DNA of 64,000 nucleotides. It comes from Planctomycetia bacterium (GTDB lineage: Bacteria; Planctomycetota; Phycisphaerae; UBA1845; Fen-1342). The stretch lies in the NCBI GenBank assembly GCA_015709575.1, contig CP054190.1, forward strand, positions 2,106,616 to 2,170,615. Direction: 5' to 3'. Below are positions 1-8,378 of this stretch, in pieces. The position numbers and the translations under genes were made by a program. Position 1 is the stretch's first letter. The number at the start of each line of letters is the position of its first letter. The notes under the pieces were generated by a model. That model had not been told where the DNA came from and did no database searches. It saw nothing but the letters and a program-made list of their open reading frames with translations.

Positions 1-334
1 TGCCGGTGAATTGCTGCTGCGTCTCATCCCCGCCGTAGACCAGCAACGTGCTGCCGACACGCACCTGGTCGCCGCGCTTGAGGCGGGTCGGCCGCTGCAG
101 GCGAACGCCATTGAGGTAGGTGCCGTTGGCGCTGTTCAGGTCGCGCAGCGTCCAGCCCTCGTCGGCCCGACGCAGCTCGGCATGCCGGCGCGAGACGGTC
201 TGGTCCGTCAGGGGCGCCTGCGGGCTGCCGCGCCCCAGCACGACGGTGTCGTCGTCGGCGCGCAGTTGCTTGCCCTTATCCGGACCCTGTAGAACGAACA
301 ACGTCGCCACGCACGCCTCGCAACCGCCGCTCAT
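1..334 (-). CDS. FHA-domain protein, C-terminus cut by the window edge
   Basis: The reading frame is open from an ATG at 334 through the left window edge, so only the first 111 residues are visible. They form a forkhead-associated domain: residues 9-105 contain 'FVLQGPDKGKQL', 'VVLGRG', the phosphothreonine-binding core 'SRRHAELR' and 'DLNSANGTYLNGVRL', followed by 'RLKRGDQVRVGSTLLVYGG'. The R of GRG, the SRRH and the N of NGT are the residues that contact phosphothreonine in the family. There is no signal peptide, so it is probably cytosolic and reads Ser/Thr kinase signals. The remainder could carry another domain, which cannot be judged here. It lies downstream of pnp on the same strand, 114 bases away. 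The domain is clear; the partner and role are unknown. Confidence 0.88.
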   Translation of the reverse strand, partial: MSGGCEACVATLFVLQGPDKGKQLRADDDTVVLGRGSPQAPLTDQTVSRRHAELRRADEGWTLRDLNSANGTYLNGVRLQRPTRLKRGDQVRVGSTLLVYGGDETQQQFTG

Positions 335-375
335 CGCGCATTGTAGCCGAGGCTGTCGGCAACGCACCAACAAGG

Positions 376-406
376 GCGGCCGACCCCCGGGGTGGGAGCC
401 GGCCGC
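376..406 (-). terminator. Possible hairpin downstream of pnp
   Basis: A 7-bp inverted repeat, GCGGCCG at 376-382 and CGGCCGC at 400-406, encloses a further C5/G4 self-complementary core. It sits about 40 bases beyond the pnp stop. No T run follows on the minus strand, so this may be a 3' stabilising stem rather than an intrinsic terminator. Confidence 0.3.
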
Positions 407-448
407 GGATGCTGGAGATTCACGCAGAACCGTGAGGATCAGCGCCGG

Positions 449-2545
449 TTAGCCGGGATCCTTCATCGCCTGCTTGCGCGAGAGCTTCACACGGCCCTGG
501 TCGTCGATCTGGATGACCTTGACCCGCACCATGTCGCCGATCTTGACCACGTCGGTCACGCTGCGCACATAGGCGTCGTCCAGCTCGCTGATGTGGCACA
601 GGCCATCCTGGCCGCCGGCCACTTCGATGAACGCGCCGAAATCCTTGATGCTGACGACCTTGCCCTCGTAGATGCGGCCGAGCTGCAGCTCCTCGGTCGT
701 CGCCGAGACCATGTCGCGGGCCTTGTTGGCGTTGGCCGCGTCCTTGCACGCGATGAAGACGGTGCCGTCCGGCTCGATGTCGATTGTAGCGCCGGTGGCC
801 GCCTCAATCGCCTTGATGCCCTTGCCGCCGGGACCGATCAGCTTGCCGATCTTCTCGGGGTTGATCTTGACGGTCAGCAGGCGCGGCGCGAACTCGCTGA
901 TCTCGGGCCGGTGCTTGCTCAAGGCCGAGTCCATGCGATCCAGGATCTGCAGGCGGAGCTTGCGGTTGAGCTTCATCGCCTCGCGGATGAGCTTGTAGGA
1001 CAGGCCCTGTGTCTTGATGTCGAGCTGCACACCGGTGACACCGGTGCGCGTTCCGGCGACCTTGAAATCCATGTCGCCGAAGTGATCCTCTTCGCCGAGG
1101 ATGTCGGCCAGCAGGACGTACTTGCCATCCTCCTCGACCAGACCCACCGAAATCCCGGCCACCGCGCCCTTGATCGGCACGCCGGCGTCCATCAGCGCCA
1201 GCGAGCCGCCGCAGACGGTCGCCATGGAGCTGCTGCCGTTGGACTCGAGAATGTCAGAGACCAGGCGGATCGTGTACGGGAATTCATCCGGGCTGGGCAG
1301 AACCGCTTCGAGGCTGCGCTCCGCCAGCGCCCCGTGGCCGATCTCGCGCCGGCCGGGCGGGCCGATGCGCCGCGCCTCACCCACTGAAAACGGCGGGAAG
1401 TTGTAGTGCAGCATGAATTTCTTGCTGTACTCATCGAGCAGTTCATCGACCACCTGCTCATCCCGCGACGTGCCGAGGGTCGTGATGACGAGCGCCTGCG
1501 TCTCACCGCGCTGAAAGAGCGACGATCCATGGACGCGCGGGAGAAAGGCGGTCTCGCAGGAAATGTCGCGCAGCTCGTCCGGCTTGCGGCCGTCGGGGCG
1601 GATCCCGTCCTTGAGAATCATCTCGCGGACGACCTTTTCCTCGATGTGCGAGACAATCGCCTTGACCTCGCCGGCGGTGTGCTCCGGGGCGGCGACGTCG
1701 GCCGGGCAGAATTTTTCGATCGCCTGTTCGTAGATGGCGGCGACGGCGTCGTTGCGCTCCTGCTTGCCCTTGATCCGCTTCGCGTCGCGCAGCGGCTTGA
1801 GAACCAGCTTCTTGACGGATTCAACAAACGCGGCGTCCGCTTCCGGCGGCGACCAGTCGCTGGCCTGTCCCGCCTGCTGCGCCAGTGCTTCGATCATCTC
1901 GCAGATCGGGATCACGCCGTTCTTATGGCCGAACTCGATCGCATCCGCGACGTCGTCATCCGCCACTTCGTGCGCGCCTACCTCGATCATGTTGACGGCG
2001 TTCTTCGGACCCGCCACCACGACGTCCATGTCGGAGTATTCAAGCTGCGCCTTGGTCGGATTGATGATGAACTTGCCGTCCACGCGCCCGACGCGAACCG
2101 ACGCGACCGGCCCGTTGAAAGGGATCGGCGAGATCGCGATCGCCGCGGCCGCCGAGGCGAACGCAATGACGTCCGGATCGACCTGCCCGTCGGCTGCCAG
2201 CACCATCACCTGGATGACAACCTCATCCCGGAACTTGTCCGGGAAGAGCGGCCGCATCGGGCGGTCGATCATCCGCATGGTGAGAATTTCCTTGTTCGTC
2301 GGGCGACCCTCGCGCTTGAAGAACCCGCCCGGGAACTTACCCGCGGCGGACATCTTTTCGCGGTAGTCCACGGTCAGGGGGAAGAAATCGATGCCCGGGC
2401 GGGCCGGCCCTGTAACTACTGTGCCGAGCACCACGGTGTCGCCATAGCGCACAACCGCTGCGCCGGATGCCTGCCGCGCCAGCTTGCCCGTTTCGATGGA
2501 GAGATTGAATGCGCCGATCTGCCGCTCAAACTTGAGAACCGCCAC
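449..2545 (-). CDS. pnp: Polyribonucleotide nucleotidyltransferase (PNPase)
   Basis: This 698-residue protein is full length for PNPase, the phosphorolytic 3'-5' exoribonuclease of RNA decay. The N-terminal 'GDTVVLGTVV' and 'FFPLTVDYREK' belong to the first RNase PH domain (about 10-145). An alpha-helical linker follows, then the second RNase PH domain (about 325-470) with 'HGSSLFQRGETQ' and the catalytic 'EEDHFGDMDFKVAGT' segment. A KH domain (about 555-615, 'KLIGPGGKGIK') and an S1 domain (about 622-690, 'GRIYEGKVVSIKDFGAF') complete the usual order. The start is GTG at 2545 with GAGGA about 8 bases upstream. It lies 150 bases downstream of rpsO, the classical rpsO-pnp arrangement, with a hairpin between them. 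Identity is secure. Confidence 0.98.
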   Translation of the reverse strand: MAVLKFERQIGAFNLSIETGKLARQASGAAVVRYGDTVVLGTVVTGPARPGIDFFPLTVDYREKMSAAGKFPGGFFKREGRPTNKEILTMRMIDRPMRPLFPDKFRDEVVIQVMVLAADGQVDPDVIAFASAAAAIAISPIPFNGPVASVRVGRVDGKFIINPTKAQLEYSDMDVVVAGPKNAVNMIEVGAHEVADDDVADAIEFGHKNGVIPICEMIEALAQQAGQASDWSPPEADAAFVESVKKLVLKPLRDAKRIKGKQERNDAVAAIYEQAIEKFCPADVAAPEHTAGEVKAIVSHIEEKVVREMILKDGIRPDGRKPDELRDISCETAFLPRVHGSSLFQRGETQALVITTLGTSRDEQVVDELLDEYSKKFMLHYNFPPFSVGEARRIGPPGRREIGHGALAERSLEAVLPSPDEFPYTIRLVSDILESNGSSSMATVCGGSLALMDAGVPIKGAVAGISVGLVEEDGKYVLLADILGEEDHFGDMDFKVAGTRTGVTGVQLDIKTQGLSYKLIREAMKLNRKLRLQILDRMDSALSKHRPEISEFAPRLLTVKINPEKIGKLIGPGGKGIKAIEAATGATIDIEPDGTVFIACKDAANANKARDMVSATTEELQLGRIYEGKVVSIKDFGAFIEVAGGQDGLCHISELDDAYVRSVTDVVKIGDMVRVKVIQIDDQGRVKLSRKQAMKDPG

Positions 2546-2659
2546 TGTTTGTTTCCTCTGCCAGCCGTTAGCCGTCGATTCAATAACGGGAACCCGCGCC
2601 TCGCGGCACCGAAGCCGCGGCGCTGCGGGCGCACATACAGCGGGGCGCCCGGGAACGAA

Positions 2660-2683
2660 AACGCCTGCCGACGGGCAGGCGTT
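2660..2683 (-). terminator. rpsO-pnp intercistronic hairpin/attenuator
   Basis: A perfect 10-bp stem (2660-2669 with 2674-2683, sequence AACGCCTGCC/GGCAGGCGTT) closes a 4-base loop and is followed on the minus strand by TTTTCG counting the end of the stem. It starts 13 bases after the rpsO stop. By analogy with other rpsO-pnp operons it probably terminates part of the rpsO transcript or serves as a processing site ahead of pnp. Confidence 0.7.
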
Positions 2684-2695
2684 GCGTGGGTGAAA

Positions 2696-2962
2696 CTACT
2701 TGCGAAGCCCGAGGGCCCCGATGACCGCGAGATACTTGTCGCGGTTGCGAGTCGCCAGGAACTTAAGCAGCGAAGCCCGCCGGCCGACCATTTTCAGCAG
2801 GCCGCGTCGGGACGAATGGTCCTTCACGTGCGACTTCAGGTGCTCGGTCAATTGCGTGATGCGCTCCGTCAGGATGGCCACCTGCACCTCGGCCGAACCC
2901 GTATCCGTGCCGTGGCGTTGATGCTGCTGGACAACTGCGGTCTTCTTGGTCGGGTCGATCAT
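2696..2962 (-). CDS. rpsO: 30S ribosomal protein uS15
   Basis: This protein is 88 residues, the normal length for uS15, which binds the central domain of 16S rRNA. Family motifs include '[16 protein letters not shown]', '[18 protein letters not shown]' and '[12 protein letters not shown]'. The start is ATG at 2962, giving '[11 protein letters not shown]'. It is the promoter-proximal gene of the rpsO-pnp pair, and a hairpin follows its stop. Identity is secure. Confidence 0.97.
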   Translation of the reverse strand: MIDPTKKTAVVQQHQRHGTDTGSAEVQVAILTERITQLTEHLKSHVKDHSSRRGLLKMVGRRASLLKFLATRNRDKYLAVIGALGLRK

Positions 2963-3099
2963 CGCTTTAAGCCCTTGCTATCAAAACACTTGGGACTGAC
3001 GCAGTAGGCCGGCCGGCTCGCGCGCGACTTACCGCGGTCATCCTGTCCTATCCAACTCGGCGAGAGTATACGACAAACGCCCGGCCGCAACAACCGGCG

Positions 3100-3603
3100 T
3101 CAGCATGCGCGAATCGCCGCGAGGATCGCATCATAATTGGGATGGTCGGCCACCTCCGGCACGTACTCGGCGTAACGAATGACGTTATTCCCGTCCACCA
3201 CAAACACCGCGCGGCATTCGATTCGCAGGTCCGGAATGAGCGTGCCGTATTTCAGCCCGAAGTCCGTGTCCTTGTGGTCGCTGAGCGGCACCAACCGCTC
3301 CGGGTCGATTCCCTCGGCTCCACAGAACCGCTTCTGGGCCACCGGCAGGTCCGTGCTGATGATGTACACGGTGACCCCCGGCAGGCTGCCGATCTCCTGC
3401 TGAAATCGCTTGGCCTGCGCTGCGCACACCGGCGTATCGAGCGAGGGCACCACGCTGAACACGCGCGTTCCCTTGGTGGCGCTGAGCCGCATATCTGAAA
3501 CGAGGTCTTTTCGCAGCGTGGCGTCGGGGGCCTTGTCGCCGACCTTCAGCGCTGAACCCGCCAGCGCCAGCGGACCGCCCTTGAGTGTGACCGTGCGTGC
3601 CAT
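3100..3603 (-). CDS. tpx: Thiol peroxidase (Tpx, atypical 2-Cys peroxiredoxin)
   Basis: A 167-residue protein that reduces hydroperoxides with thioredoxin as reductant. The peroxidatic cysteine lies in 'VPSLDTPVCAAQAKRF' and the resolving cysteine in 'AQKRFCGAEG', the spacing typical of Tpx rather than of AhpC or BCP. The beginning 'TVTLKGGPLALAGSALKVGDKAPD' is characteristic of the family. The start is ATG at 3603, preceded by GGGAGGA. It is a single-gene unit, divergent from the DUF2961 gene across a 230-base region in which no clear operator was recognised. Confidence 0.95.
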   Translation of the reverse strand: MARTVTLKGGPLALAGSALKVGDKAPDATLRKDLVSDMRLSATKGTRVFSVVPSLDTPVCAAQAKRFQQEIGSLPGVTVYIISTDLPVAQKRFCGAEGIDPERLVPLSDHKDTDFGLKYGTLIPDLRIECRAVFVVDGNNVIRYAEYVPEVADHPNYDAILAAIRAC

Positions 3604-3833
3604 GACCGTATGTTCCTCCCGCCGCGACGCGGCGATTCGAGCTTGCGACCAGTTTCCGTGTGCGGAATCTTACGCCCGGAAGCCGTCGGCGTCGAATCCG
3701 CCCCGAGTACGCAGGACGCACTATTATTGCGGATGGCGGCTGCGGTTCCTGAGCCGCACCGGGGTCGCCGCCGCCCCTTGCCGAGGCGCCGCCCGCACCC
3801 TGCCGGCGAGTGATTCAGACGGAGAAATCCAAG

Positions 3834-5801
3834 ATGCGGACGCTGCAAATTTCACTTCTCCTGATTCTTGCCGGCGGCGCGCTGGCCGCTCCGGATGCTC
3901 CGGTGCTCTCGCAGGACGAGTTGCTGCACCGGATCACGGACCTCGACCGACTCGCCCGTGCGCCGGACCGCGAAGTGACCGGGCGCATCAGCGCCCCCGC
4001 CGGCGGACAGCACTTCGTCCGCGACGCCGGCGATGGCTGGCATGTGCTGGCTGCGCTGGAAGGACCGGGCTACATGTCACGCTTCTGGTCGGAGCACCCG
4101 ACCGGCACGCTTCGGATCGTGATCGACGGCGCCGTGGTCCTCGAACGTCCGTTTGCCGATCTGTTCCGCGGGCTGATTCCGCCGATCGCCGAACCGCTTG
4201 TCTCACTGGGCAGCGATGGCAGCGGCGGTAACTGCTACTTTCCGATGGGGTACGCCCGCAGTTGCGAAATCCAGTGCAAGGGGTTCGAAGGAGCCTACCA
4301 GATCTCCTTCGTCCGGCTGACGGATTCCGCGGCGAAGGTCGAGCCGTTTTCGCTGAAGCTCAGCGACGCCGCCGCTGCGGCACTGGATTCCGTTTCCATG
4401 GCCATGGCGCGCGGGCTGACGCTCAAGTCCGTCCTCGGCAAGCGCAAGATCATGCCCTATACGCAGGGGCCTGCCCGCATCGGCGCGAAGGAACGGATGA
4501 CGGAGACTTTCAAAGGCCCGGGCGCGGTGCGGGCGCTGTTTGTCCGCGTGACCCCCTTCGGCGCTTCGCGCGACCCGCGCGGCCTGCACCGGTGCGTGAT
4601 CCGCATCCGATTTGACGACGCGCCCGAGCCGGGCGTGGAAGCCCCCCTGCCGGACTTTTTCGGATCGGGGTTCGGCCGGCTGGATTTTGAAGCACTGCCG
4701 ATCGGCACGCACACCATCGTCGATGTTCCGTTCATCAACGAGGACGCCGCCAAGACGTGGGAAAACGTCTTCATGTACTGCTACTTCCCGATGCCCTTTC
4801 ATCGCAAGCTCGATGTCGAGATTGAGAATCTCGGCGACGGTCCGGTTGAATTGATGCTGCATATGCGCATCGAGAAGGGGCCGGCCGACGGCCTGCGTCC
4901 CTTCAACGCCCGCTATCGCCGCGTGGATCCCGCCGCCGTGGTGCATCCGGCGGTTCGCGCCGCTGGTCCCGGCCGACTGGTCGGCCTGTTGCTGAACGTC
5001 GATGCGCCGACGACCCGTGGTTGGGGTGATCTGAGCGAAGTGATCCACGCGGACCGCGCCGTCCTGCGCGGCACCGGTGCGAGCGGTCTGCTCGGAGCCG
5101 CCAATCCGATCCGAATTCATGCGGCAGCCCTGCACGGCATCACGCGCCTCAATCCGTACGGAAAATCCTCCGGCTATCGCTGGCTGGTGCCGGACAGCGT
5201 GAATTTCCAGGGTGAGCTGCGAGTGGAGCTTGCCAATACCGCGGCGCAGTCGCAGACGGACACGTTCCTCGGCACGATCGCTTATTGGTATGGGGAGCCC
5301 GCCCCTGCCGGCGATTTCGAGCCGCTCAAGCGCGAGCAGGTCACGCCTCCCGGACTCCGGATTCCCGGCAGCGTCGAGGTGGAGGGCAACATCGCCACGC
5401 CGGATTGGGGCAACGAAATTCGCCAGCGTCACACGGGGATAGAACTGAGCGGCGAGGCTGCCGCTTCTGTCTCCGCGACGGGGTGGATCGATGTGCGCCT
5501 GCCGTGGCACGGCAAGCCCGGAAAACACTGGCTCGCCCTGCGCGTCAATCCGCGCGCGCCCTTCGATGAGATCGAGGTCCGCGATTCAACGGATGCGCCG
5601 ATCGGACAGGTTCGCTATCGGCGCGAGTCACGCGGCATGTACGACGTGGGCTGGGTCACGCTGAGTAAGGGTGACAACGCGCTCAAAGTCCGTGCGGTCG
5701 GCAAGCCGCACATGGATTGCTGGGTGCTTTCTGAATCGCGCGGCGACGAGCAGCCCGGTCCCGCCGGCGAGGATGACGCGCCCGCCGCCCCTGCCGATTA
5801 G
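3834..5801 (+). CDS. Secreted DUF2961-domain protein
   Basis: The start at ATG 3834 is preferred because it begins a good signal peptide ('MRTLQISLLLILAGGALA', cut before APDAP) and has GGAGAA upstream. A GTG at 3810 in the same frame would add eight non-hydrophobic residues. The mature protein (about 637 residues) carries DUF2961 features such as 'GTLRIVIDGAVVLERPFADLF' region segments, 'NCYFPMGYARSCEI' and 'FMYCYFPMPFHRKL'. This jelly-roll family includes fructosidase-like glycoside hydrolases, but the substrate cannot be read here. The C-terminal half has beta-rich sequence consistent with a carbohydrate-binding module. It is monocistronic and probably exported to the cell surface or periplasm. 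Confidence 0.85.
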   Translation: MRTLQISLLLILAGGALAAPDAPVLSQDELLHRITDLDRLARAPDREVTGRISAPAGGQHFVRDAGDGWHVLAALEGPGYMSRFWSEHPTGTLRIVIDGAVVLERPFADLFRGLIPPIAEPLVSLGSDGSGGNCYFPMGYARSCEIQCKGFEGAYQISFVRLTDSAAKVEPFSLKLSDAAAAALDSVSMAMARGLTLKSVLGKRKIMPYTQGPARIGAKERMTETFKGPGAVRALFVRVTPFGASRDPRGLHRCVIRIRFDDAPEPGVEAPLPDFFGSGFGRLDFEALPIGTHTIVDVPFINEDAAKTWENVFMYCYFPMPFHRKLDVEIENLGDGPVELMLHMRIEKGPADGLRPFNARYRRVDPAAVVHPAVRAAGPGRLVGLLLNVDAPTTRGWGDLSEVIHADRAVLRGTGASGLLGAANPIRIHAAALHGITRLNPYGKSSGYRWLVPDSVNFQGELRVELANTAAQSQTDTFLGTIAYWYGEPAPAGDFEPLKREQVTPPGLRIPGSVEVEGNIATPDWGNEIRQRHTGIELSGEAAASVSATGWIDVRLPWHGKPGKHWLALRVNPRAPFDEIEVRDSTDAPIGQVRYRRESRGMYDVGWVTLSKGDNALKVRAVGKPHMDCWVLSESRGDEQPGPAGEDDAPAAPAD

Positions 5802-5854
5802 GGGGCCGACCCGGGCGCCGCGGCTGAACGGTGTGGCATCGAATCCCGCGCGCA

Positions 5855-6508
5855 TCAGGAATCAACGCTGCGAGTTGCGACTCGACCGGCCGCGTCATCG
5901 ACGGCCCCGCACTCTGAACACGCCCCGCCCGGGAACCCGCGCAAATCGTACCCGCAATTCACGCATCGTCCGGCGAGCCGCCGCCGTCGCATCCGCCGCA
6001 AACGCAGCAGCGCCATCCAGAACGGGACTCCACCGACCAGCATGATCAAGCCGTACGGAATGCTGAGCACCCGTGCCGCCTCGCCCTTCTCGGCGATGGA
6101 GAAGAATCCGAGCGGCCCTGCCCGCCATTCCACGGGCGACTCGTAGTACCAGGGATCGCGCCACCGAATGACGACCTCGCCGAGCGGAATGGACAGCCAC
6201 GACCAGCCCCTCCAATCCGCCCATTGGCGAGCGAGCGCTTCGCAATCGTCGGCGTAGCTGATGTACCGCGACAGCGCCAGCAGCACCGCACCCGAATGAT
6301 GATGCGCACTGGCCGCACGGGCGTGAAACTCCCACCCGACGGGCGGCGGCCCCGTCGTGCCGGGCCCTTGCAGCTCCCCGAACTGGTACTCCAGTCGGTC
6401 CAGGTAGACGCAACTTCGCATCCATGCGCCGGCCGCGGCAAGTACCAGCAATCCGGATAACGCCGTGGCCGATCGCCGCCACCATCGCCGAGGCCGCATG
6501 GCGCTCAC
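5855..6508 (-). CDS. Membrane protein with C-terminal zinc ribbon
   Basis: This 217-residue protein has a TM helix at about 12-30 ('ALSGLLVLAAAGAW'), a soluble middle and a second hydrophobic segment near 150-170 ('YGLIMLVGGVPFWMALL'). A basic stretch follows, then a C-terminal ribbon, 'CVNCGYDLRGFPGGACSEC', with CxxC/CxxC spacing. Ribbons of this kind are frequent in Planctomycetota membrane proteins. No enzymatic function is assigned. The start is GTG at 6508, whose first four bases (GTGA) overlap the stop of menG, implying translational coupling. A link with menaquinone biology is possible only by position. Confidence 0.8.
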   Translation of the reverse strand: MSAMRPRRWWRRSATALSGLLVLAAAGAWMRSCVYLDRLEYQFGELQGPGTTGPPPVGWEFHARAASAHHHSGAVLLALSRYISYADDCEALARQWADWRGWSWLSIPLGEVVIRWRDPWYYESPVEWRAGPLGFFSIAEKGEAARVLSIPYGLIMLVGGVPFWMALLRLRRMRRRRLAGRCVNCGYDLRGFPGGACSECGAVDDAAGRVATRSVDS

Positions 6509-7359
6509 CGGGCGGCCCCGTTACCGGAGCGAACCCCCGTATACAACGCGACGCCGCCGAGGTTCATCGTGCGACAGCGCACTTCCACAAAGCCGGCATC
6601 CGTCAGCCGCCGGCACATGATGGGCGGGGTGTCGAACGTCTGGATGGAGCGCGGCAGGTAGCGATACGCCCCGCTTTGGTCATGGTCACGGGCGATCAGC
6701 GCCCCCAATCGCGGCAGCACGACATTGCAGTACACGCGGTTCGCCCAGGCCAGCAGCCGGTTCGAAGGCGTGGCGAATTCCAGAATGCCGACCCGCCCAC
6801 CCGGCCGCAGCACGCGCGCGAACTCCGACAACCCGGCATCCACGTCCTGAAAATTCCGCACGCCGAAGGCGCAGGTCAGCAAGTCCACGACGCCGTTCTG
6901 CAACGGCAGCCGCAGCGCATCGGCGCGAATCAGGTGCACCGGGATTTTCAGGCCCGAGTAGTCCCCGCCTGCCAGCATCCCCGCAGAAAAATCCGCACCG
7001 ATGATGCGCGCGGGCGGCGGCGCCTGTCCGGCAAGTGCGCGGATGACGTCTCCCGTCCCGCAGGCCACGTCGAGCGCCACATCCGTCGCGGAAACGCGCA
7101 TCGCCCGGACCAGCTCGCGCCGCCAGACCGCGTCGCGACCGAAGGACGCCAGCCGGTTTACGCGCTCATACGTTGGCGCAATCGCGTCAAACATCGCCTC
7201 GACGCGCGCCGCCTTATCGCTGCGCGCGTGCGGGTTGCGCAGCGCATCCTCGTCCCAATCCGTCGCCGCGCCCGGAGACGGTACCAAGCCGCCGCCGGCG
7301 GGCGGCGACGCAGCGGGCGCAGGATGGAGATCGGGGTGTCTCGGCTTCTGCGGTTCCAT
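6505..7359 (-). CDS. menG: Demethylmenaquinone methyltransferase (MenG/UbiE family)
   Basis: This 284-residue class I SAM-dependent methyltransferase acts in the last step of menaquinone synthesis. After a proline-rich 45-residue extension the family core starts at '[20 protein letters not shown]'. SAM motif I is '[15 protein letters not shown]', and '[20 protein letters not shown]' with '[14 protein letters not shown]' are the UbiE/COQ5 signatures. The start ATG at 7359 is the first in frame; the real start could be slightly inside the extension. It is coupled to the zinc-ribbon gene by a GTGA overlap. Other men genes are not in the window. Confidence 0.92.
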   Translation of the reverse strand: MEPQKPRHPDLHPAPAASPPAGGGLVPSPGAATDWDEDALRNPHARSDKAARVEAMFDAIAPTYERVNRLASFGRDAVWRRELVRAMRVSATDVALDVACGTGDVIRALAGQAPPPARIIGADFSAGMLAGGDYSGLKIPVHLIRADALRLPLQNGVVDLLTCAFGVRNFQDVDAGLSEFARVLRPGGRVGILEFATPSNRLLAWANRVYCNVVLPRLGALIARDHDQSGAYRYLPRSIQTFDTPPIMCRRLTDAGFVEVRCRTMNLGGVALYTGVRSGNGAAR

Positions 7360-7445
7360 TGGCGGGAATTGTACGAGACGCGCCGGCGGTCGGGGCCGAC
7401 CGCGCCGATATACTACCGGTGACGGAGCCGAGGCAGGATCACGGC

Positions 7446-8294
7446 ATGCGCATGTCCCATCCTTCGCGCACTCTCCCCCGCGTCACGCGCAGCACCCATC
7501 CCGCCGCCGCAGCGATTCCGAATTCCCTCGACCCGTTCCGCCGCAGGCCCGGCTTCACCCTGGTCGAACTGCTGGTCGTCATCGCGATCATCGCATTGTT
7601 GATCGCCATGCTCATCCCCGGCCTGGCGACGGCGCGCGAGCGTGCCCGCCGCGCCAAGTGCCTTTCCAATCTGCGCCAGATCGCCGTCGGATTCACGCTG
7701 TACCTGGAGGACAGCAGCGGCTTCTTCATGCTCGATCGCAGCTTCAACAACCTCAACTGGTTCTACGGCGGGAAAGTTGAGACCTACAGCCACCTGGTCG
7801 TCGGCGGCCGCCCGCCGTTCAACCCTCGGCCGCTCAACCGATTCGTTGGGCTCGACCCATACGGCAATGAAACCGCCCAGTTGTTTCAGTGTCCCTCCGA
7901 CAACGGCGCGTTCGTCCCCGATCCGGCCATGGCCCGCATGAGCGTTTATGCCTACATGGGCAACAGCTATCCCCAGAACGGCCGATTGTTGAGCGGAGCG
8001 GGTGAGGGCACCGTCCGCCCGCCCTTGCGAATCACGCATCTCAAGCTCCCCCTGCATCAGATCGCGCTCGCCGGCGACTACCAGCACTATTTCACGATTA
8101 CCGGCGGCAGACACTGGAAAGCCCGCTGGCACGAGCCGAGTGGCGAATTCGTCAACCTCGCCTTTCTCGATGGCCACGCCGAGTGGACTCGCCTCGAATG
8201 GCGGGAGCCGTATACCGCCCGCTATTCGTTTGAAATTGTCGCCCCTGACCCGGAGGAAGAGGAGCCCGCCGCCGACGGCCCATCGGCCGGGTAG
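7446..8294 (+). CDS. Type II-pseudopilin-like protein (prepilin N-methylation domain)
   Basis: From ATG 7446 the product is 282 residues. A long basic leader of about 36 residues ends in 'RRRPG', followed by '[20 protein letters not shown]', the prepilin peptidase/N-methylation motif with Glu5. The body contains '[20 protein letters not shown]' and, near the end, '[12 protein letters not shown]', the H-x-DG type motif of the large planctomycete family of pseudopilin-like surface proteins. Such proteins are very numerous in the phylum and their cargo role is largely unknown. The leader is unusually long but there is no internal Met in frame. No other T2SS genes lie near, and the Tad locus in this window uses a different prepilin class. 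Confidence 0.88.
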   Translation: MRMSHPSRTLPRVTRSTHPAAAAIPNSLDPFRRRPGFTLVELLVVIAIIALLIAMLIPGLATARERARRAKCLSNLRQIAVGFTLYLEDSSGFFMLDRSFNNLNWFYGGKVETYSHLVVGGRPPFNPRPLNRFVGLDPYGNETAQLFQCPSDNGAFVPDPAMARMSVYAYMGNSYPQNGRLLSGAGEGTVRPPLRITHLKLPLHQIALAGDYQHYFTITGGRHWKARWHEPSGEFVNLAFLDGHAEWTRLEWREPYTARYSFEIVAPDPEEEEPAADGPSAG

Positions 8295-8378
8295 GATGCC
8301 TCGACCGCTTTGTGCCGGTGCAGCGCAGCGATGATCGCCTGCGTGCCGCGGTGCGTACCGTTCGAGGAGCCTTCCGCA

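Noticed and set aside
1406-3007. Long plus-strand open frame of 533 codons antisense to pnp and rpsO
   Set aside because: Arginine/leucine-rich shadow caused by GC-rich codon bias. It lies opposite two clear genes and has no domain.
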